Positions 4,598-9,639 of a stretch of DNA of 9,639 nucleotides are shown in pieces; the first letter of the stretch is position 1; each line of letters starts with the position of its first letter. The DNA comes from Rubrobacter_F sp035642415. Its GTDB lineage: Bacteria; Actinomycetota; Rubrobacteria; Rubrobacterales; Rubrobacteraceae. The stretch is taken from positions 1 to 9,639 of the forward strand of contig DASQSI010000105.1 in NCBI GenBank assembly GCA_035642415.1, given 5' to 3'. The translations under genes and the position numbers were made by a program. The notes beneath the pieces were generated by a model. The model was not told the origin of the DNA. It searched no databases and saw nothing but the letters and a program-made list of their open reading frames with translations.

Positions 4598-5902
4598 TTA
4601 CCCTACCTCTTCGGCGATGGTGAAGAGCTCGTCGACATGGCGACGTACGGAGGTTACGAGGCCGTCATTCGAGGTCACAATGCGAATGCGGTACAGTGGA
4701 GCATGATAGCGGGCCATGTCCTCTTCGGAGAGGCCGGAGATCGACTGCCAACTCACAGGGTTGCGCTCGCCGGGGAGGAGAGAGTGGCGGATGAGCCGGA
4801 GGCCGACATCGAAGTGCTGGCGTTCGGGGAGATCTATTAATATATCGAAGGGGCCAGCTGTGCCTTTGCGGTAGCGGGTGAGGTAACGGGACCAGGCCTC
4901 CTCAATTCGGCGGCGCCAGGAGGCGTCCTCGCGCAACCGGATCAGGGATGCGTAGCTTGAGTGACGCTCGTCGAACTCGAGAGCGCGTTTGTAGGGTCGG
5001 CGTTCGATTAGACGTTTCACGAGGATGGCGGAGGAGCTGTCAGGGTCGACGGACTCAAGGATGGACGCCAGAGCCCCCGCATCGTCTTGCCGGATTAGCT
5101 CTTCGGAAGATATCTTGTCGGCTTGTATGGCGTCCTGAATGGCCCGAAGGAACATGACCGTGGGGATGCGCAGAGCGTGATGGCCATAGACATTGTAGTA
5201 CATGAGGTAGCGAGCAAAGGCCAACGCCTGTAAGTGTCCTACCCCCGGCTCGTCCACGGCCAGGATCGCTCGGTTCTCCTGGCCGACTATGCGTAAAGAA
5301 TTCAACAGGGCCTCGGCATCTACTATGCCGTATGGGACCCTCGCGTTGCGAGCGTCTCGGATAAGGCTGTCGAGCGTGCTGATATCAAGAGAGCCCCAGA
5401 GTAGGTCCCGCACCAAATGCTCGGTCGGCGTCAGGTTGCGTAAGGGAGCGTCTTCAAGGTCTCTTTGTGCGACTAGACGGAAGACGTTGTGCGGCTCGAG
5501 ATCCCAAGCAGTGCGCAGGACATCGCCGACCTCGGTCTCCTCGATCTGGCGCCGAGCAGCTTCGTCACCCGAGATCATGCCGGGGAGCCTTATGTCCTCA
5601 ACGGCCGGTGCATATGGGTAGCATCCGACGTCGTGGAGGAGGGCTGCGGCTAGAGAGCTCCTAACATCTTGATCTTCAAGATAGGCGCCCGAGTCTATGA
5701 TGCGCTTGAGGGTCAGGCGGATGAGGTAATAAACGCCAACCGAGTGGTCGAAGCGGGTGTGCTTCGCGGTGGGAAAGGCGTAGAAAGTGAAGCCGAGCGC
5801 ATTCATCCCTTTAAGCCGCGACATCGCTGGGGTTTCTAGAAGCTTTCGAACCGCTTTGTCTAACGGGACGTCTCCCCAGACATCATCTCGGATCTTCCGC
5901 AT
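4598..5902 (-). CDS. HD-superfamily protein related to SAMHD1/dNTPase-like hydrolases, atypical active site
   Basis: A 434-residue protein starting MRKIRDDVWGDV, the usual opening of the COG1078-type HD family. I chose this ATG because GGAGG lies 4 nt upstream; a GTG at 5938 would add 12 residues. Family motifs in order: HTRFDHSVGVYYL (48-60), ALLHDVG with the His-Asp pair at 90-91, and SLDISTLDSLIRD (172-184). The family loop normally reads HDxGHGPFSH; here it reads HDVGCYPYAP, so both later His are gone. The usual LDVDxxDY box has Ser where the third metal-binding Asp is expected and Ser in place of Tyr. The protein may bind rather than cleave nucleotides, or use another substrate. It has no signal peptide or membrane segment. 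It is divergent from the acetyltransferase gene, with about 150 bp between them. Fold assignment is firm; activity is uncertain. Confidence 0.85.
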   Translation of the reverse strand: MRKIRDDVWGDVPLDKAVRKLLETPAMSRLKGMNALGFTFYAFPTAKHTRFDHSVGVYYLIRLTLKRIIDSGAYLEDQDVRSSLAAALLHDVGCYPYAPAVEDIRLPGMISGDEAARRQIEETEVGDVLRTAWDLEPHNVFRLVAQRDLEDAPLRNLTPTEHLVRDLLWGSLDISTLDSLIRDARNARVPYGIVDAEALLNSLRIVGQENRAILAVDEPGVGHLQALAFARYLMYYNVYGHHALRIPTVMFLRAIQDAIQADKISSEELIRQDDAGALASILESVDPDSSSAILVKRLIERRPYKRALEFDERHSSYASLIRLREDASWRRRIEEAWSRYLTRYRKGTAGPFDILIDLPERQHFDVGLRLIRHSLLPGERNPVSWQSISGLSEEDMARYHAPLYRIRIVTSNDGLVTSVRRHVDELFTIAEEVG

Positions 5903-6052
5903 GGAGCCTCCGAAGAACTCACCTACCGTGCTGCTCACGACCGCTCTCCGCCTTCGCTTAGCGGGCCTCCAGGTTCCCCCCTCGGGGTATTTTAACTGAG
6001 AGAGGCTTTATACTTGTAGTAGCTGGCCAACGTATGTCGAGAGGAGTACCAC

Positions 6053-6580
6053 ATACACGCCGAAGAACTCGAGGCCATTAAAGGCAAGTCTGTAACCTTA
6101 AGGCCCCCACACGCCGGGGACATCGAGAAGGCCTACGAGTGGGACCGAGATCCCGAGCTCGCTGCATGGAACGGGCGTCTCCCTATAGGGAGCTCCCTCT
6201 CTGCCGCTCGCCGCGATTACCTGGCACGCTGGGCAGACTCGAGCGGTAAGACTTTTATCATTGAGGTTAGTGGCGAAGCAATAGGTATGGCTACGCTGTA
6301 CAATTTTCGCCACGAAGGTTGCGAGATCGGCATAAAAATAGGTTCCGAAGCCATGCGTGGTCAGGGCTATGCGAACGAGGCTGTCGGGTTACTAGTCTCC
6401 TATTGCTTCGAGAACCTAGATCTCAAGGCTGTGCGTGGCACAACGCTGGCCCACAATCGGCGCATGCAGCGCGTCTTCGAAAAATGCGATTTTAAGCAAG
6501 TCGGTGATGATTCGATCATTAGCCGCTTCGATAACAGGCGCTACACCGAACTCTTCTACGAGCGCAGGCGAGACAGCTAG
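6053..6580 (+). CDS. GNAT acetyltransferase (RimJ/RimL-like) with an apparent ATA start
   Basis: The frame encodes about 175 residues of an acetyl-CoA-dependent N-acetyltransferase: KSVTLRPPHAGDIEKAYEWD (12-31), then EVSGEAIGMATLYNF, EIGIKIGSEAMRGQGYANEA with the acetyl-CoA loop RGQGYA (102-107), and NRRMQRVFEKCDF (135-147). Length and motif order match RimL-type enzymes. No ATG, GTG or TTG exists in frame upstream of 6287, which would remove nearly half the domain. AGGAG at 6042-6046 is correctly placed for an ATA at 6053 (M-H-A-E-E-L-E-A-I-K). Either ATA is used inefficiently, or ATG mutated to ATA and the gene is nearly silent. A TATACT at 6009-6014 may be its -10 box; no good -35 is seen. 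The substrate is unknown. Confidence 0.7.
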   Translation: MHAEELEAIKGKSVTLRPPHAGDIEKAYEWDRDPELAAWNGRLPIGSSLSAARRDYLARWADSSGKTFIIEVSGEAIGMATLYNFRHEGCEIGIKIGSEAMRGQGYANEAVGLLVSYCFENLDLKAVRGTTLAHNRRMQRVFEKCDFKQVGDDSIISRFDNRRYTELFYERRRDS

Positions 6581-6622
6581 GAATATCGGGCCAACCACGC
6601 TGGCCACGACTGGACGGTGATG

Positions 6623-6652
6623 TATAGTTGCGCCTCGACTGACTACTACAAT
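6623..6652 (+). promoter_or_regulatory. Possible promoter placing transcription start at the ATG of the ATPase gene
   Basis: TACAAT (6647-6652) matches five of six -10 bases and ends 7 nt before the ATG at 6660, where no ribosome binding site is present. This fits a leaderless mRNA. A convincing -35 is lacking (TAGTTG at 6625-6630 is weak). TATAGT at 6623-6628 is an alternative -10. Confidence 0.4.
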
Positions 6653-6659
6653 AACCACG

Positions 6660-7559
6660 ATGAAGACGTTGCTTGAACCGAATATCCGGCGCCGAGGAGT
6701 GATGAGCGGGGTTTTGACCCTCGGAAGCCTGGACCCGACATTCACAGCCGCAATGAGGGTAAGGGGAGAGCCGGTCATCTTGGATCTCCGGTCGGTGGAG
6801 TTCGTGGAGCCGTCAGGAATCTGTGCTCTTGCAACACTGCTAGAGTTCGTGATCCCACGTTCCAACGAGGTGGGGCTCGTGCTCTCGGGACACAACGTGC
6901 CGGCTTACTTGGAACGGATGAACTTTTTCCGCATCTTCGGTGATCGCGTACGGACAAACGCGGACGTATCTGCGCTCGGAGAGCGGCGACGGGGCAACCC
7001 GGGAACTCTGCAGGAGCTAGTGAACTTCCATTCGGAAGAGGAGATCCCCGGCATCATAGCCCGCATCTCGGAAATCCTAGAGAACAAAGAGTACCGCTTG
7101 CGCGAGCGTGCCGCCATCTGCGCAACTCTTTCCGAGATCTGCGCGAACGCCGTGGAGCATGGCGCTTCTCCTTTCGGAGCCTACGCCGCCGTGCAAGCCT
7201 ACCAGCATATCGTGAGTGGAGGCCGCGAACGCCGAGGCGAGGAGGTCCTCGTCGCCATTGCCGACGGGGGAGTCGGAGTACGCGAAACGCTCTCGCGTAA
7301 CCCAAAGTACGTCAAATACACGAAGACGGACAATGACTCTTTACGCCATGCCCTGAAGATGGGCGTCTCGGGGACCGGAGAGATCGGGCGCGGCGGCGGT
7401 CTCGCCGTGGTCGGACAAATCGCTGCCCGCGCCGGCGGCTCCCTTTCCCTCCGCTCCAGTGCAGGACGCGTCACTTTTTACGGTGACCGTATCAATTCTC
7501 GCAACGTCCCGTTCTTTCCTGGTACCTTCGTCCGCGTTTCCTTGCCTAGGAAAGCTTGA
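6660..7559 (+). CDS. STAS domain fused to a GHKL (HATPase) ATP-binding domain
   Basis: A 299-residue cytosolic protein. Residues 15-105 form a STAS-like domain (ILDLRSVEFVEPSGICALAT, with Ser52 at the position phosphorylated in anti-sigma-factor antagonists). Residues 125-297 form a Bergerat-fold ATPase. Its N-box is TLSEICANAVEHG (156-168), which most resembles SpoIIAB/RsbW serine kinases. The G1 box is ADGGVGV (201-207), the G2 box is GRGGGLAVVG (243-252), and a closing FPGTFVRVSL (287-295) follows. No phosphoacceptor His domain is present, so it is not a classic sensor kinase. The ATG at 6660 has no ribosome binding site but a -10-like box 7 nt upstream; a GTG/ATG at 6699-6704 beside GAGGAG is an alternative, with short spacing. 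The next gene encodes a second STAS-like protein, so phosphorylation or binding between the two is plausible. Confidence 0.85.
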   Translation: MKTLLEPNIRRRGVMSGVLTLGSLDPTFTAAMRVRGEPVILDLRSVEFVEPSGICALATLLEFVIPRSNEVGLVLSGHNVPAYLERMNFFRIFGDRVRTNADVSALGERRRGNPGTLQELVNFHSEEEIPGIIARISEILENKEYRLRERAAICATLSEICANAVEHGASPFGAYAAVQAYQHIVSGGRERRGEEVLVAIADGGVGVRETLSRNPKYVKYTKTDNDSLRHALKMGVSGTGEIGRGGGLAVVGQIAARAGGSLSLRSSAGRVTFYGDRINSRNVPFFPGTFVRVSLPRKA

Positions 7560-7593
7560 CACAGTTGAGGCCGAAAGTGGAGCCGAATCAGCA

Positions 7594-7622
7594 TTGATTT
7601 TAAACACCGTAGCACGTATAAT
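7594..7622 (+). promoter_or_regulatory. Sigma-70 promoter of the STAS-like/winged-helix gene, leaderless geometry
   Basis: TTGATT (7594-7599), a 17-nt spacer and a perfect TATAAT (7617-7622). The predicted transcription start (about 7629) is within 2 nt of the ATG at 7631, and there is no ribosome binding site, so the mRNA is probably leaderless. Confidence 0.75.
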
Positions 7623-7630
7623 GCAGTCAA

Positions 7631-8236
7631 ATGATTTCACTGAAGACAGTGAGGAAAAAGTCGGTGGCTAAAGAACCTGCCCGCGCTATCTACGACGTAG
7701 CGTCTAGCGAGATTGGCGACAAGCTGATGGTAACGCGGGGGACAGGCCGACGGGTGCGTGAGGCGCTGGCAGAGGTTCTAGAAGGGCTGCCGCCTGGTGG
7801 GATATTGTATGTGGACACGCGGGGTGTGGACCTCATGGATTACTCGTTCGCGGATGAGGCGTTAGGGATTCTGGTCTCGAGGGTTGCGGCGGGAGAGTAT
7901 GGAGATCGCCACGTAGTACTGGTCGAGGAAGACCGGGAGCTATTGGAGAACGTCGAGGCGTCTTTACGCCAAAGGGCATTGGCGATGATACGGGTGGACG
8001 AGGTTGGCGAAAGCCCGGGGATCGTGGGCGAGGTGCCCGAGCACTTAGTCGAAACGCTGCAAGCGATCTACGATGCAGGTTCGATTACTAACGCAGACTT
8101 GGCAGCTAAGCTCGGCCTTAACCACACTGCCTGTAATAACCGCGCTACGCGCCTCTTCAAACTAGGCCTTATACACCGGCGCAAAAATTCTGCTGCTCCC
8201 GGAGGGCGCCAGTATTCATACGAGGGGATAGCTTAA
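7631..8236 (+). CDS. STAS-like (DUF4325-type) protein with C-terminal winged helix
   Basis: A 201-residue protein. Residues 20-125 resemble the STAS-like domain often encoded beside GHKL ATPases: a predicted DNA-free alpha/beta unit with VDTRGVDLMDYSFADEALGI (61-80), the analogue of the conserved SFADE motif. Residues 135-198 (LVETLQAIYDAGSITNADLA, then KLGLNHTACNNRATRLFKLG) look like a winged helix with a wing at RRKNSAAPGGRQYSYEG. The pairing suggests that the ATPase upstream modulates this DNA-binding protein. It has its own strong promoter with leaderless geometry; a GTG at 7664, behind GAGGAAAAAG, is an alternative start. A palindrome 42 nt downstream of the stop is a candidate operator. 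T-rich sequence after the stop (8241-8250) has no clear hairpin before it. Confidence 0.8.
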   Translation: MISLKTVRKKSVAKEPARAIYDVASSEIGDKLMVTRGTGRRVREALAEVLEGLPPGGILYVDTRGVDLMDYSFADEALGILVSRVAAGEYGDRHVVLVEEDRELLENVEASLRQRALAMIRVDEVGESPGIVGEVPEHLVETLQAIYDAGSITNADLAAKLGLNHTACNNRATRLFKLGLIHRRKNSAAPGGRQYSYEGIA

Positions 8237-8278
8237 TGGTGTTTTTTATTTTTGCTTTCACTTGTTTCAGTGAAGATA

Positions 8279-8298
8279 GCGATAATGCGCAATATCGC
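8279..8298. promoter_or_regulatory. 20-bp near-perfect palindrome upstream of the annealing-protein operon, candidate operator
   Basis: GCGATAATGCGCAATATCGC is self-complementary at 18 of 20 positions, with a perfect TGCGCA centre. It lies just before the ribosome binding site of the gene at 8316. GATAAT at 8281-8286 could be a -10 box inside it. A second, shorter inverted repeat TTTCACT/AGTGAA flanks it upstream (about 8256-8273). The neighbouring winged-helix protein is a natural candidate ligand, by inference only. Confidence 0.5.
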
Positions 8299-8315
8299 CG
8301 GAGGAGGTATAGCGG

Positions 8316-8885
8316 ATGAGAGAAGAGTACGTAATCGAGCGTGGGGGCCGAAGGTTCGTGCTGTACGCCGGGCTGTTGGAAGAGGCACACGTGAAGGGTT
8401 TGAGGGGTATAGAGACGGAGCTATTACAGGTGCCCGGTCCCGAGAATGGTGAGGTTGCCATAGTGCGAGCCGTGGTAAGGATGGAGGAGGGGAAGTTCAG
8501 CGGCATCGGCGACGCGGGTCCTCAGAACGTCGGGCGGGCGATCGTTCCACACCTGATCCGCATGGCAGAGACGCGAGCAAAGGCGCGGGCGTTGAGGGAT
8601 GCGATCAACGTCGGCGTCACGGCGCTCGAGGAGCTCGGTAGTGAGGCTGAGGAGATCATTCCCGAGCCGCAAAACCAAGCGCTGCCCTCCTGGGCGTCGC
8701 GGGAGGAGAACAAGAACGCACTGCCGGCGACCCGTAAGCAGCTCAATTACTTGGAGGCTTTGATCGCCGATGTCGTGGAGGACGGAGCGCCAAGGTTTGA
8801 GGAGATGGTGGGCAAGCCGATCTCCGAGCTCACACGCGGCGAGGCGAGCGAGTGGATCGGACGTCTCTCCGGGAGGGCGGCGTAA
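8316..8885 (+). CDS. Possible Rad52/DdrA-like single-strand annealing protein
   Basis: 189 residues, with a strong ribosome binding site GGAGGAGGT 7 nt before ATG. The N-terminal 100 residues hold GEVAIVRAVVRMEEGKFSGI-GDA (45-67) and then MAETRAKARALRDAINVG (83-100). A beta-sheet element with F-x-G-x-G-D followed by a basic helix with A-x-T-R-A-x-A-R-A-L is reminiscent of Rad52/DdrA-type DNA annealing proteins. Residues 110-135 are a Pro/Glu-rich linker. The tail 138-185 (ATRKQLNYLEALI...ISELTRGEASEWIGRL) matches the small C-terminal module of such proteins and of some phage recombination proteins. I recognise the pattern, not a named gene, so the function is tentative. It is the first gene of a tight operon; its TAA overlaps the next ATG by one base. 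Confidence 0.5.
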   Translation: MREEYVIERGGRRFVLYAGLLEEAHVKGLRGIETELLQVPGPENGEVAIVRAVVRMEEGKFSGIGDAGPQNVGRAIVPHLIRMAETRAKARALRDAINVGVTALEELGSEAEEIIPEPQNQALPSWASREENKNALPATRKQLNYLEALIADVVEDGAPRFEEMVGKPISELTRGEASEWIGRLSGRAA

Positions 8886-9097
8886 TGGAGCACCGTATCT
8901 GGGCAGCGGCTTTAGGCGAGGAAGCGCTCTATGAGGAGGACCTCCCAGCCTGCTGCGAACGAAGTGCAAAGAGCTTCGATAGCTCCTTCGAGTGCCCAGT
9001 CTGTGGAGCAGCCTGGCAGGCGCCTCTATATGTCGAGCCCGAAGAGTGTGCGTTCACCGAGCGTGCGAACGATGGAGAACGAAAGGGAGCGGCGTAG
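8885..9097 (+). CDS. Small Cys-rich, zinc-ribbon-like protein 1
   Basis: 70 residues starting in the TAATG overlap, with GGGAGGG 7 nt upstream, so translation is probably coupled. The core is LPACC (Cys23, Cys24), a 12-residue spacer, then ECPVCGAAW (Cys37, Cys40). That is compatible with one zinc site, although only four or five Cys are available. The rest is acidic. The next gene encodes a protein with the same plan (L-P-x-C-C ... C-x-CG-x-x-W). I recognise no family. Longer open frames start at 8852 but lack a ribosome binding site and overlap the previous gene. Confidence 0.6.
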   Translation: MEHRIWAAALGEEALYEEDLPACCERSAKSFDSSFECPVCGAAWQAPLYVEPEECAFTERANDGERKGAA

Positions 9098-9366
9098 TGG
9101 CCGGGAAGAAGAAAGCTTTGAGGCCAGACACAACACTCGCCTCGGTGGAAGAGCCGGAAAAGGAGGTGTACGTGCGGGAGCTACCGGTGTGCTGCATCTG
9201 CTCGTTCAAGGAGGCGATTCTGGAGGCCGATGACCGGCGGCTGTTGGAGCTACGGTGCTCATGCGGACGTAGCTGGCACGTCACGAGCAGCTTGGATAGC
9301 CGAGTTCTAGCTCGGTTCGTGACTCACGGGGGCACGCGGGCGGGCGGGACCTACCCGGCGGCGTAG
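9097..9366 (+). CDS. Small Cys-rich, zinc-ribbon-like protein 2
   Basis: 89 residues from a GTG that overlaps the previous TAG by one base, with GGGAG 7 nt upstream. After a basic, disordered-looking N-terminus (GKKKALRP) comes ELPVCCICSF (Cys32, 33, 35), an acidic/hydrophobic spacer, then RCSCGRSWHV (Cys54, 56, His61). The pattern L-P-x-C-C ... C-x(1-2)-C-G-x-x-W is shared with the preceding protein, suggesting duplication and divergence. A single zinc ion is the likely ligand. It may bind DNA, or act as a small adaptor for the annealing protein or the sigma factor. No recognised family. The frame can be read back to 8992, but that would overlap the previous gene out of frame. Confidence 0.6.
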   Translation: MAGKKKALRPDTTLASVEEPEKEVYVRELPVCCICSFKEAILEADDRRLLELRCSCGRSWHVTSSLDSRVLARFVTHGGTRAGGTYPAA

Positions 9367-9393
9367 CAGCAGCTGGTAAAGAAAGGGGACGAG

Positions 9394-9639
9394 ATGGTGC
9401 AAGACACCCTTACGCAGTATATGGGAAAGGTTCGGGGTGGGCGTCTGCTCGACGCCGCCGAGGAGTGCTCGTTGTCTGCACGAGCGCGGGAGGGCGACGA
9501 AGAAGCCCGTGCGCGACTCATCGAGTCGAACCTAAGGCTCGTGATCTCCATAGCCAAGAAGTACCGGGGGCGAGGGGTGCCGTTCGAAGATCTCATCCAG
9601 GAAGGCAATGCGGGCCTTATCCGGGCTGTGGAAAGGTTC
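9394..9639 (+). CDS. Sigma-70 family RNA polymerase sigma factor, N-terminal part (truncated by window)
   Basis: 82 codons are present; the gene continues past the window end. DTLTQYMGKVRGGRLLDAAE is region 1.2-like. Then come a helix (AREGDEEARARLIESNLRLV) and region 2.1-2.2, ISIAKKYRGRGVPFEDLIQE-GNAGLIRAVERF, which is typical of RpoD-like primary or closely related group 2/3 factors and unlike ECF factors. Region 1.1 is absent, so it is shorter at the N-terminus than a housekeeping sigma. AAAGGGG precedes the ATG by about 5 nt. It follows the small zinc-ribbon genes by 27 nt and is probably in the same operon, which makes a specialised, possibly element-borne role more likely than the vegetative one. 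Confidence 0.85.
   Translation, partial: MVQDTLTQYMGKVRGGRLLDAAEECSLSARAREGDEEARARLIESNLRLVISIAKKYRGRGVPFEDLIQEGNAGLIRAVERF

Noticed and set aside
8424..8969. 181-codon minus-strand frame
   Set aside because: It is the antisense shadow of the gene at 8316-8885, which has a strong ribosome binding site and coherent protein motifs.
1..9639. CRISPR array or toxin-antitoxin pair
   Set aside because: No regularly spaced repeats, and no recognisable toxin next to the small genes; the XRE and excisionase-type fragments belong with the integrase.

Overview
The window is moderately GC-rich DNA with strong Shine-Dalgarno sequences at several genes, leaderless-looking promoters at others, and several mobile-element remnants. 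I read it as the chromosome of an Actinomycetota-like bacterium, possibly Rubrobacter or a relative. That assignment is an inference from protein flavour and start signals, not from a marker gene.

Left part (1-2766). The edge carries a terminator-like tail, a strong ribosome binding site and a 30-residue hydrophobic peptide gene. About 370 bases rich in inverted repeats follow, then a membrane diguanylate cyclase (minus strand, 701-1813) with its own terminator. Upstream of the cyclase are a 133-bp MITE with IS5-like ends and, on the minus strand, a complete promoter - folded leader - conditional terminator - ribosome binding site - small hydrophobic peptide unit. That leader has the architecture of a riboswitch, but I cannot match it to a known class. 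The two peptide units share the 12-base tail CGGTTTTGCTTT before the ribosome binding site. A 58-bp direct repeat occurs at both ends of this part.

Middle (2767-4597). This is a decayed integrative element: a fragment of an excisionase-type DNA-binding protein, an XRE repressor with no start codon, and a tyrosine recombinase with one nonsense mutation and several frameshifts. It ends at a terminator beside an intact tRNA-Lys(CTT) gene on the minus strand, a typical integration target. A region rich in inverted repeats lies upstream of the tRNA.

Right part (4598-9639). An HD-superfamily protein with unusual active-site substitutions runs leftward. Reading rightward are a GNAT acetyltransferase whose start codon appears to be ATA, a STAS-GHKL ATPase, and a second STAS-like (DUF4325-type) protein with a C-terminal winged helix. 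The last has a near-consensus sigma-70 promoter ending 8 nt before its ATG. A palindromic operator-like site then precedes a tight operon: a possible single-strand annealing protein, two very small related Cys-rich (zinc-ribbon-like) proteins with 1-nt stop/start overlaps, and the beginning of a sigma-70 family factor cut by the window edge. The ATPase/STAS pair next to a sigma factor suggests a partner-switch-like regulatory module controlling an accessory locus; this is inference from gene order.
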